In this document: positions 8,069 through 15,964 of the stretch, in pieces
Layout of the letters: each line of letters opens with the position of its first letter
Position numbering within the stretch: the stretch's first letter is position 1
Notes under the pieces: model-generated
The model's input: only the letters and a program-made list of their open reading frames with translations
What the model was told of the DNA's origin: nothing
Databases searched by the model: none
NCBI GenBank assembly: GCA_040007095.1
Contig: JBDTVS010000004.1
Location: forward strand, 1 to 64,000
Direction: 5' to 3'
From: JBDTVS01 sp040007095
GTDB taxonomy: Bacteria > Acidobacteriota > Vicinamibacteria > Vicinamibacterales > CAVVIG01
Length of the DNA: 64,000 nucleotides
Translations under genes and position numbers: made by a program

Positions 8069-10231
8069 CTAGCCCCTGATGTCCGCAGTCCGACGGCTGT
8101 GGCGCTCGATCGCCGGAGCGTACATGCGTTCGGCATATTCCTTGACCATCCGCCGCGCCGAGAAGCGCGGCGCGACCGATCGGATCGACTCCTTGACCGT
8201 CGCGAGCCAACGGTGGGGAATCCCAGCCGGATCGCGATCGTAAAAGGCCGGCACGACTTCTTCTTCGAGCAGCCGGTAGAGCGCGTTGGCGTCCGCCGTA
8301 TCCACCGCATCGTCGTTGTCGTTCGACACCCCGCCGTCGATCACCCAGCCGTTCGCGCCGTTCGCGCCTTCGGCCCACCAGCCATCCGCCATGCTGAGGT
8401 GCGGAACGCCGTTGAGCGCCGCCTTCATCCCGCTGGTCCCGCTCGCCTCGAGCGGTTTGCGCGGTGTGTTCAACCAGACGTCGCAACCCTGGACGAGAAA
8501 GTGGGCGACGTGCAGGTCGTAGTCGTCGACGAACGCGATGCGCCCGCCGTACATCGAATCGAGCGCGCGGATAAAGACCCGCTGGAGATGGTGCTTGCCG
8601 ATGTCGTCCGCCGGATGCGACTTCCCGGCGAAAATGACCTGGACGGGTCGTCCGGTGGCGGCGAGGATCCGTGCGAGGCGCTGGGGATCGCGAAACACCA
8701 GCTCCGGCCGCTTGTAGCCCGCGAAGCGTCGCGCGAAGCCGATCGTCAGCGCGTCAGGATCCAGGAGGGTACCCGCGGCAACCACGCGCGGAATGCCGAC
8801 ATGCTCCTCCGTCCAGCGCTGACGCGCACGCTCACGAATGAAGTTGAACAGATACCGTTTCAGTGACCGTCGAACGGTCCACAGCTCCTGATCCGGGATC
8901 GCCAGCACGGCGTCCCACATCGACGGGTCGTCGTGGCGTTCGATCCACTGGGACCCGAGGTGCTTGGCAAACAGCTCCGCCATCTCGCCAGCGATCCACG
9001 TCGGCACGTGCACGCCGTTGGTGAGTCCGGTCACCGGCCGGTCCCGCTCGCCAAGGTTGGGCCACATCGATGCCCACATCCCGCGCGTGACCACGGCGTG
9101 CAGTTGACTGACGGCGTTGATCGACCCCGCGGATCGCAAGGCCAGCGCCGTCATGTTGAACTGCATCCCGCCGCCGGCGTCGTGCGCGCCAAGGGCAAGG
9201 AACTGGTCGCGATTCTCACCGAGCGCGCCCCAGCAGCTGGAGAGGTAGTGTTCGACCTGCTGAAACGGAAACGCATCGTGCCCGGCGGGCACCGGGGTGT
9301 GGGTCGTGAAGACCGTGGTCTCGCGGATCTGAGCGAGCGACTGGTCAAACGTCGAACCCTGCCCGATCAGATCGCGAAGCCGTTGGATGACGACGAAGGC
9401 GGCATGGCCTTCGTTGAGATGGAACACCGAGGGTTCTATGCCGAGGGCTTTCAAGGCCCGAACCCCTCCGATTCCCAGCACGATCTCCTGCTGAATCCGG
9501 GTGTCGCGATCGCCGCCGTACAACCTCGCCGAGAGATCCCGGTCGCCGGGCGCGTTCTCCTCGAGATTGGTGTCGAGCAGGTACAGGGTCACCCGGCCGA
9601 TCCGCACGCGCCAGACGGCGACCAGCACCGATCGGTCGCCGAGCGGAACCGCCGTGATGCAGGCGCGTCCGTCTGCTGTCGTCGCCGGTTCGATCGGGGC
9701 ATCGGTCCAGTTCAGCCGCTCGTAGCTTTCCTCCTGCCACCCCTCGGCGGAGACGTGCTGGTGAAAGTAACCCTGCGGGTACATGAATCCGACGCCGACC
9801 AGAGGCACCCCGAGATCGCCGGCCTCCTTGCAGTGATCGCCGGCGAGCACGCCCAGGCCGCCGGCATAAATCGGCAGCGACTGATGCAGCGCAAACTCCG
9901 CGGAGAAGTACGCGATGGTCTGGCCCGCGGTTTCGGGATGGTTCAGGGTCCACCACGTATTGCGGGCCGACCGCGCCGCATCGAGGGCGGCGATTGCCGC
10001 ATCGTAGAGGGAGAGAAACTCCGGATTCGCCGCGGCGGCCTCGAGCGTCTCCGCCGGCACTGCTCCAAGCATCCGGACCGGGTTGTGCGCCGTCGCACGC
10101 CAGCAGGGATAGTCGAGTCGGCGGAACACCTGACGTGCGTCATGCCAGCTCCACCACAGATCGACGGCGAGATCGTCGAGCCGGGAGATGCGCGCGGGAA
10201 GGGGACGCGAGTATCTGGTCATGGGCTCCAT
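8069..10231 (-). CDS. glgP: Alpha-glucan (glycogen/maltodextrin) phosphorylase
   Basis: This 720-residue enzyme would release glucose-1-phosphate from alpha-1,4-glucans in the cytoplasm. It belongs to the short bacterial/archaeal branch of the family: the N-terminal segment (about 5-110, RYSRPLPARISRLDDLAVDL) matches the DUF3417 domain typical of that branch. The catalytic core includes FHLNEGHAAFV, HTPVPAGHD and TGLTNGVHVPTWI. The PLP-lysine region reads LEASGTSGMKAALNG. Length is normal for the branch. ATGs occur at 10231 and 10222 and no Shine-Dalgarno separates them. It is convergent with the VOC gene, and no other glycogen gene is adjacent. Confidence 0.95.
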   Translation of the reverse strand: MEPMTRYSRPLPARISRLDDLAVDLWWSWHDARQVFRRLDYPCWRATAHNPVRMLGAVPAETLEAAAANPEFLSLYDAAIAALDAARSARNTWWTLNHPETAGQTIAYFSAEFALHQSLPIYAGGLGVLAGDHCKEAGDLGVPLVGVGFMYPQGYFHQHVSAEGWQEESYERLNWTDAPIEPATTADGRACITAVPLGDRSVLVAVWRVRIGRVTLYLLDTNLEENAPGDRDLSARLYGGDRDTRIQQEIVLGIGGVRALKALGIEPSVFHLNEGHAAFVVIQRLRDLIGQGSTFDQSLAQIRETTVFTTHTPVPAGHDAFPFQQVEHYLSSCWGALGENRDQFLALGAHDAGGGMQFNMTALALRSAGSINAVSQLHAVVTRGMWASMWPNLGERDRPVTGLTNGVHVPTWIAGEMAELFAKHLGSQWIERHDDPSMWDAVLAIPDQELWTVRRSLKRYLFNFIRERARQRWTEEHVGIPRVVAAGTLLDPDALTIGFARRFAGYKRPELVFRDPQRLARILAATGRPVQVIFAGKSHPADDIGKHHLQRVFIRALDSMYGGRIAFVDDYDLHVAHFLVQGCDVWLNTPRKPLEASGTSGMKAALNGVPHLSMADGWWAEGANGANGWVIDGGVSNDNDDAVDTADANALYRLLEEEVVPAFYDRDPAGIPHRWLATVKESIRSVAPRFSARRMVKEYAERMYAPAIERHSRRTADIRG

Positions 10232-10597
10232 CGTGATGCGTTGCGGTTACCGCGGGACGTCCGACGGCACGGACGGCGCGATCCAATCGGCTGCAGCACT
10301 TCGAGCTCCAGATCCAGCTCGCGCCGTCCGCCGTGTTTCGCGGCCTGGTCGAGATCGAGGCGAATCAGCGGGGTGCGGATCGCGGCGTCGAGGACAGCCG
10401 CCAACGGGACGCGTTGCTGATGACGAACTGTCGGCAAGGCGACGGCATCGTAGCGTCTCGGGTGACAACCGTCAACGGCGTGTACGATCGCGTGTCAACG
10501 TGTCGCGCCGCTGCCCGCTGCGACGCGCAGGCACAAATCCTCGTGCACATGTTCGATCGCCGTCGATGTCAGGGTCCGGATTTGCATCGGCGGCTTC
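10232..10597. other. Intergenic gap without a supportable gene
   Basis: These 366 bases separate the phosphorylase start from the sulfatase gene on the opposite strand. Short open frames exist on both strands (for example minus 10219-10437), but none has an RBS, a domain signature or codon use that separates it from GC-rich background. It presumably holds divergent promoters, though I see no clear hexamers. Confidence 0.5.
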
Positions 10598-13117
10598 ATG
10601 GTTCAATCAGCGTCTCACTCAAGCAGCTCTGGGAGTCGGAAGCCATTTCCTTATCGCTCGATTATCCTGTTGCGCCATCATTGCATCACTCCAGTGGTCC
10701 GCGTCCTGGTCTTCGCGTGTCTCGTCGTCGCAAACCTGCTGCTGGCCGGCTGTGTCGCGCCTCCGCAGCCCCCCTACCATCTGGCGTTCGCACTCGCAGG
10801 CCGGTCCCCGCGCGTGCTGCATGTCGCCGAGGAGACGGCGGTTGGGCTGACGGTGCGAAATATCGGTCAAGACGGGTGGGACGCCTCGCAGACGCATCTC
10901 TCGTACCACTGGCTGTGGCTCGTGCCCCGAGAGGCCTTCAAGCGATCGCGAACGGTGCCGTTTCAGGACGGCATCCGTACCGTGATCGCTGCGAGCGTGC
11001 CGCCGGGCGGCAGCGCGCAGGTCGCCGGCGGGCTGCTGGCGCCGGACTACCCGGGCATCTACTGGTTGCAATGGGACATGGTGATCGAGGGCGTGACCTG
11101 GTTTGCGCAGGTGTCGCCGCGCGAGCCGCGGCGGCTGGTGATCGTCCTGCCGACGATCGCCGGGTTCTTCGCGCCGCTTCCCCTGGCGGTCGCGTTGCTG
11201 AGCGTCATCGCGATCGGCAGACCGGGCCGACGGCGATCTCCGACGTTGATCGCGCTGCTGGCCGTCGCCGACGTCATCTGGTGTGCCGCCGTTCTTTTTT
11301 CGAAAGCGCTGATCCTGATCCGTGAGGCGCTGCTCGAGCCGACGCCAGCGGCCTATTGGTTGACGCTGATCGCCGCGCTGATGCCGCCGCTCGTCGGCCT
11401 GGTCCTCCTGCCACGCCGGATGCGGGCGTGGGTGCTGCTGGCCGGAGGCGTTTTCGGCACGCTGCTGATGCTCGGCGACGCGCTCTACTACCACTTCTTC
11501 GGCGACGTGCTGTCGGCGTCCGCGATGGTCGCCGTGCGTCAGGCCGGTCAGGTCTCGAGTTCGATCCGCAGCCTCATGACGCCGGCGATGGCATGGCTGG
11601 TCGTCGATGTGCCGGTCGCGCTGTGGATGACGATCGTCCTGTCGCACCGGGCGCCGCCCATGCCGCCAGGGCGCCGATCACGCCCGATCGCGGCGGTCGT
11701 GCTGGGGGTCCTCGCCGCCGGCGGCCTTCTTCCAGCCGTCCGAGTGCTGAACCGCGGTCGCCTCGACCAGACGTTCCGCGACCGTGCCGTGATGGAGCAG
11801 CTCGGGCCGTTTGGCTATCACGCGTACGACGCCTGGACCTATGTCTGGACGGCGTTGCTTCGGCCGCCGGTGTCGACGGCGCAGATCGAGGAGGCCACCC
11901 GTTGGTTCGCGGAGCGGGCGCCGTTGCGCGCCGGGACCGGGCCGAGCTTTGGTGCGGCCTCCGGCAAGAACCTGATTGTGATTCAGGTGGAGTCGTTGCA
12001 GGACTTCGTGGTCGACTACCGGGTTGACGGTCAACCGGTCATGCCGCATTTGCGGCAGTGGAGCGACAACGGTCTGCGGCTGACGAACGTGACCGACCAG
12101 ACCAGCGAAGGCCGGACCTCGGACGCCGAGTTCGCGGCGTTGACGTCGCTGCTGCCGCTCGACCATGGGGCCGCGGCGTTCCGCTATCCCGGCGACCATT
12201 ACGTCGGCTTTCCACACGTCCTGGCCGAGCACGGATACTCCACGCTGTCCGCTGTCGCGTTCGAGGCGGGGTTTTGGAACCGGCGGGTGACGCATCCCTC
12301 GTACGGTTTTCAGCAGAGTCTGTTCGAACCTGCGTTTCAACTCACCGAGCAGATCGGGTGGGGGTTGAACGACCGCGACTTCCTGCGGCAGATGCTGACG
12401 AAGCTCGAACGACTGCCGCAGCCGTTCGCCGCGTGGTTGATCACATTGTCGCTGCACCATCCGTTCGATGGTTTTCCCGAGGCGCACAAAGTGATGCGGC
12501 TTGGAGCGCTGGAGCACACGTCGTTCGGCAATTACCTCCATACCATGCGGTTCTTCGACACGGCCCTTGACGATTTCCAGACCGTCCTGGCCCGGGCCGG
12601 CCGACTCGACGACACGATGATCGTCGTTTTCGGCGATCACGATGCCGGGTTTGCGCACAACGACGCCGTCGCCGCCACCGTCGGCATCCGTTCAGACGTT
12701 GCGGCGTGGGAGTTGAACGATCGCGTCCCCTTCATGATCAAATGGCCCCGGGACGCGAGCCCGCGGATCACGGGGCGATTGCCGATTGCCGCGGGACAGA
12801 CCGATTTCGCGCCGACGCTCCTCGCGCTGCTCGGCATCGATCCGGCTCGATTGCCGTACGTCGGTCGCAACCTGCTCGGACAGCCCGCCGACGTACCAAT
12901 CGTCCGGCCGTACGGCGACTGGCTCGACCGCGCGCACGTGTTCATCAGAGGCAGCCGCGCCGAGTACGGCGACGATTGCTATCGCACGGCCGACGGATTG
13001 CGGGTCGACGCGTCGCAGTGCCGTGCCGCGAATACGCTGGCGCTGCGCACGCGCGATGTCGCTCGTCTCGTGGTGACGGAGCAGCTGCAGCAGCAGCTCA
13101 GAGAAGCACTGCGATAG
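10598..13117 (+). CDS. LTA synthase-like membrane sulfatase/phosphoglycerol transferase with lipobox and Ig-like N-terminus
   Basis: The protein has 839 residues. The N-terminus holds a hydrophobic segment with a lipobox-like LLAG-Cys52. A beta-rich segment (about 55-180, VGLTVRNIGQDGWD) reads like a CARDB/Ig-like domain. Several membrane helices follow (about 195-390). A C-terminal alkaline-phosphatase-fold domain shows LtaS-type signatures: metal Glu465 (VIQVESLQ), nucleophile Thr507 in SEGRTSDAEF, LHHPF, and Asp680/His681 in FGDHD. Such enzymes transfer phosphoglycerol or phosphoethanolamine groups, or hydrolyse sulfate esters, on the periplasmic face. The start is uncertain: ATG 10598 and GTG 10694 are both possible and neither has a good RBS. 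The substrate is not predictable. Confidence 0.85.
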   Translation: MVQSASHSSSSGSRKPFPYRSIILLRHHCITPVVRVLVFACLVVANLLLAGCVAPPQPPYHLAFALAGRSPRVLHVAEETAVGLTVRNIGQDGWDASQTHLSYHWLWLVPREAFKRSRTVPFQDGIRTVIAASVPPGGSAQVAGGLLAPDYPGIYWLQWDMVIEGVTWFAQVSPREPRRLVIVLPTIAGFFAPLPLAVALLSVIAIGRPGRRRSPTLIALLAVADVIWCAAVLFSKALILIREALLEPTPAAYWLTLIAALMPPLVGLVLLPRRMRAWVLLAGGVFGTLLMLGDALYYHFFGDVLSASAMVAVRQAGQVSSSIRSLMTPAMAWLVVDVPVALWMTIVLSHRAPPMPPGRRSRPIAAVVLGVLAAGGLLPAVRVLNRGRLDQTFRDRAVMEQLGPFGYHAYDAWTYVWTALLRPPVSTAQIEEATRWFAERAPLRAGTGPSFGAASGKNLIVIQVESLQDFVVDYRVDGQPVMPHLRQWSDNGLRLTNVTDQTSEGRTSDAEFAALTSLLPLDHGAAAFRYPGDHYVGFPHVLAEHGYSTLSAVAFEAGFWNRRVTHPSYGFQQSLFEPAFQLTEQIGWGLNDRDFLRQMLTKLERLPQPFAAWLITLSLHHPFDGFPEAHKVMRLGALEHTSFGNYLHTMRFFDTALDDFQTVLARAGRLDDTMIVVFGDHDAGFAHNDAVAATVGIRSDVAAWELNDRVPFMIKWPRDASPRITGRLPIAAGQTDFAPTLLALLGIDPARLPYVGRNLLGQPADVPIVRPYGDWLDRAHVFIRGSRAEYGDDCYRTADGLRVDASQCRAANTLALRTRDVARLVVTEQLQQQLREALR

Positions 13118-13141
13118 AATGCCGGAAATGCGAAATGCAAA

Positions 13142-13837
13142 ATGTTGAGGGCGCGTGGTGGCGTTCGGCCTTCAATGTTGGGCATCTGTATCGCAGCGCT
13201 GGTCCTGATCGTGCCCCGGTTGCTCTGTGCGCAGGAGGCGCCGCCTCGGATTGGACCCTTTGTCGTCGACTTCCATGGGATCATGCCGAAGTTCGGAGAC
13301 AGTGCCGATCTCGCGCTGAGCCGGGACCTCAGCCCGGCGGAGCTGCCCGGACTGAGTCTGGGTGCAACCGGCGGATTTCATGTCTACCTCCCGAAGATTG
13401 CCGGCGTGACGGTCGGTCTCGGCGGGGAAGCGCTCATCACGCGAGCCCATTCCGATCCGCCCGGCTCCGTGGTCGACCCCAATACCGGCCTGTCCACGCC
13501 GTCGTCCCTGCGGCCGGTCACCGAGACGTTCAAGTCGATCTCGCCGCAGCTCTCGTTGAACTTCGGCAATGGAAACGGCTGGAGTTACCTGAGCGTTGGT
13601 ATAGGCCGGTCGTTGTGGTCGATCGTTCCCGACGGTACGCAGCCGCGGCCGCCCGACGAGGAACCCATCAGGACGATCAATTACGGCGGTGGCGCGCGCT
13701 GGTTCATCAAGCCCCACCTCGCCTTCAGTCTCGACGTGCGCCTGTATGAAATAGATGCCGGCACTCCCACGCTGGACCTCCAGGGCAGTCCGCGTACAGT
13801 CCTCCTGGTAATCGGCGCCGGGATTTCAATCAGATAG
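13142..13837 (+). CDS. Probable outer-membrane beta-barrel protein
   Basis: This 231-residue exported protein has a signal peptide (GICIAALVLIVPRLLCAQ). The rest is alternating amphipathic strands with aromatic girdles (GGFHVYLPKIAGVTVGLGG, SYLSVGIGRSLWSI, GGGARWFIKPHLAFSLDVRL), and it ends LLVIGAGISIR, typical of an eight-strand OmpA/OmpX-like barrel. There is no periplasmic domain. The start may be ATG 13142 or 13175. The leader region is a run of GAAATGC-type direct repeats (13120-13143), so the RBS is unclear. It sits 24 nt downstream of the sulfatase gene and may be co-transcribed. Its cargo is unknown. Confidence 0.7.
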   Translation: MLRARGGVRPSMLGICIAALVLIVPRLLCAQEAPPRIGPFVVDFHGIMPKFGDSADLALSRDLSPAELPGLSLGATGGFHVYLPKIAGVTVGLGGEALITRAHSDPPGSVVDPNTGLSTPSSLRPVTETFKSISPQLSLNFGNGNGWSYLSVGIGRSLWSIVPDGTQPRPPDEEPIRTINYGGGARWFIKPHLAFSLDVRLYEIDAGTPTLDLQGSPRTVLLVIGAGISIR

Positions 13838-14093
13838 CTGGCCCTTCAACCGGTCCGACGCCAGGCGCGCGTCGACCAGGTCATTGCGGCCGTCATGGCT
13901 CGTGCGCAGTTCACGAACGGCCGGCTCCCATCGAACGCGATCCGGCCGGCGACAGTCCGGCCAACGCCGGTCGATCGTTGGCGGCAGATCGTCACATCGA
14001 CGTCGCGCCCACGAGCGCCGCGGGCATCGCGTGCGGAATTATAGTGTTCGATCTGCAACCTCTGATGCCGACAACACGTAGAAGTAGCTAGAG

Positions 14094-14447
14094 ATGGAGT
14101 CGCGGCGGAAGCTGGACCGCACAGCAGGTAGGCGTGCTCGGTTCGCTGTCCTGGCGCTCGTCGGTCTCGCCGGCGCGGCGGCAGCTGGATTTTTCTTGCT
14201 GCCGCTTCTCGGTCGGGGGTTCGTTCGCGGGATTGAGCTCACGGTCGCGGCGTGCGTCTGGTTGGCGACGTCGATCGGCGTCGGGCTCAGCGTCTGGGAT
14301 GTGCTGGAAACGATCGGCCGCGTGACCGTCGGCGCGCTCCTGACGCCGACCGGGTCGCTTGCGCTCTCCATCCTGGTCGTCGTCGGCATCATGGCGCTCT
14401 ACTGGCTGCAGCGCTTACTCGAATCAGAAGAGGGGTCGTCATCATGA
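14094..14447 (+). CDS. Small two-helix inner-membrane protein
   Basis: The protein has 117 residues. A basic N-terminus (MESRRKLDRTAGRRAR) precedes hydrophobic segments at about 17-37, 45-68 and 82-105, with an acidic C-terminus ESEEGSSS. I recognise no family. Its stop codon overlaps the next start (ATGA, 14444-14447), so it is translationally coupled to the bactofilin-like membrane protein and probably works with it. A TATAGT box at about 14040-14046 is a plausible promoter. The RBS is weak. Confidence 0.65.
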   Translation: MESRRKLDRTAGRRARFAVLALVGLAGAAAAGFFLLPLLGRGFVRGIELTVAACVWLATSIGVGLSVWDVLETIGRVTVGALLTPTGSLALSILVVVGIMALYWLQRLLESEEGSSS

Positions 14448-15805
14448 AACACGCCGTTATGACCACGGCGCTTGCGGCGATGGTTGCCGTGCTTGCCACA
14501 ATCGCCGATGGAGAGTGCGCGCAGGGTGCCGCTGGCCAGCCGGATACTCTGCGTCAGCAGCTCGAGCAGCGCTTTGACGTCACCTCGCTCCAGGATGGCG
14601 TTCTGCTTCGTCCGATACGCGGCGACGCCCGCTTCCGCGCCATCGAGGTGAATGACCGCTCAATCGCGATCGACGGCGCCGCGGTGACGGGCGCCGAGCT
14701 ACGCAGCAGACTGGGAGCGGATGCGGATGTCGTGCTCCGCGTGTCCTACCTCGATGCAGAGGCCAGACGTCAGCTCCTCGGCAGCCCGGCCGCTCCGTTG
14801 CCGGATCGGTCCGTTGAGCGGCCCGTCGAACGAACCGACGAACAGTCGTCCGACACCGACGAGGGCCGCCGTCCGCGCCGCCGGCGGGGCGACCGCGACG
14901 GCAGCGATCGCGTCAGATTTGGAGGAAACGTCTCGGTCGAGGACGGCGAAATCGTCAACGGCGACGTGGTGTCCATTGGCGGATCGGCACGGGTGAATGG
15001 GGAAGTGCGGGGAGACGCGGTCGCGATTGGTGGCGGCCTGGAGCTCGGTCCCCATGCGAATGTCCGAGGCGACGCGGTCAGCGTGGGAGGGGCCCTCAAG
15101 CGCGATCCCGGCGCGCGCGTGGACGGTAAGGTCGTCGATATTGGCGGCGGCTGGGCGTTTCGGCCGGAGCTGTGGCGCTGGAATCGGTTTCCCAGGAGTG
15201 GCTTCCCTCCCTTCGGCGCGAACGTTTTTGGCGCCGCCGCCGGCATGTTCGCGCTCATGGGTACGCTGATGCGCGTCCTCGTCCTCTGCCTGCTGTCGTC
15301 GATCGTCTTGTTTGTCGGGCGCGAATATGTGGAACGCGTCGGTGCCCGCGCCGCGGCGGAGCCGCTGAAGGCGGGGGCCATCGGTCTGCTTGCCCAGTTG
15401 CTGATTGGCCCGGTGCTCGTCCTCACGATCGTGGTATTCGTCGTCACCATCGTCGGCATTCCCCTGTTGCTGCTCGTTCCCTTCGCGATGCTGGCGTTCG
15501 GTGGAGTGCTGCTGATTGGCTTCACCGCCGTGGCGTATCACCTGGGCCGCCTGGCGAATGCGCGATTCGCCTGGCATCACGACAACACGTACCTCACCGC
15601 CGTTACCGGCATCATGATGCTCGTGTCGCCCGTGCTGATTGCACGAGTGCTCGGTCTCGCGGATTGGCTGTTGTTCCCCTTGACGGGAACCCTGGTGTTT
15701 CTCGGACTCGTCGCCGAATATCTGGCTTGGACGGTGGGCTTCGGTGCCGTGGCGCTTCTCAAATTCGACCGGGCGCCGCCGGTTCCGCCGGCTGTCTCGG
15801 TCTAG
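14444..15805 (+). CDS. Bactofilin-like (polymer-forming) repeat protein fused to a multi-pass membrane domain
   Basis: This 453-residue protein has a signal peptide (about 1-25), then a variable periplasmic segment with an Arg/Asp-rich stretch (RRPRRRRGDRDGSD). A right-handed beta-helix-like segment (about 160-235) contains repeated NGDVVSIGG, RGDAVAIGG, RGDAVSVGG and DGKVVDIGG units, the bactofilin/polymer-forming cytoskeletal pattern. The C-terminal half (about 260-445) has four to five membrane helices. The start at 14444 overlaps the preceding stop and follows AGAGGGG. Known homologues of this layout are uncharacterised. I infer an envelope-organising or stress-sensing role, but this is tentative. 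Confidence 0.8.
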   Translation: MKHAVMTTALAAMVAVLATIADGECAQGAAGQPDTLRQQLEQRFDVTSLQDGVLLRPIRGDARFRAIEVNDRSIAIDGAAVTGAELRSRLGADADVVLRVSYLDAEARRQLLGSPAAPLPDRSVERPVERTDEQSSDTDEGRRPRRRRGDRDGSDRVRFGGNVSVEDGEIVNGDVVSIGGSARVNGEVRGDAVAIGGGLELGPHANVRGDAVSVGGALKRDPGARVDGKVVDIGGGWAFRPELWRWNRFPRSGFPPFGANVFGAAAGMFALMGTLMRVLVLCLLSSIVLFVGREYVERVGARAAAEPLKAGAIGLLAQLLIGPVLVLTIVVFVVTIVGIPLLLLVPFAMLAFGGVLLIGFTAVAYHLGRLANARFAWHHDNTYLTAVTGIMMLVSPVLIARVLGLADWLLFPLTGTLVFLGLVAEYLAWTVGFGAVALLKFDRAPPVPPAVSV

Positions 15806-15858
15806 AGCGTTGTCGACTTGTGGGGCGTGAGCGGCTTTAGAGCTGTGAAGAAATCGCG

Positions 15859-15926
15859 TTCAACGCAGAGACCGCAGAGGAAGAACCCAAAGAATTCTCT
15901 GCGTGCTCCGCGCACTCTGCGTTGAA
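15859..15926. repeat. Intergenic palindromic repeat with CGCAGAG/CTCTGCG arms (copy 2)
   Basis: Perfect 12-bp arms TTCAACGCAGAG (15859-15870) and CTCTGCGTTGAA (15915-15926) enclose a nested second set of CGCAGAG and CTCTGCG motifs. It is the same family as 6421-6494 and again lies between convergent genes. Confidence 0.65.
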
Positions 15927-15964
15927 CGTCGTATTGTTTCTCAGGCTCGAAATGGTTCGCGCCT

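Noticed and set aside
10188..10850. Plus-strand open frames upstream of the sulfatase gene, and minus 10219-10437
   Set aside because: Arg/Ala-rich compositions typical of out-of-frame reading in GC-rich DNA, no RBS and no domain motif.
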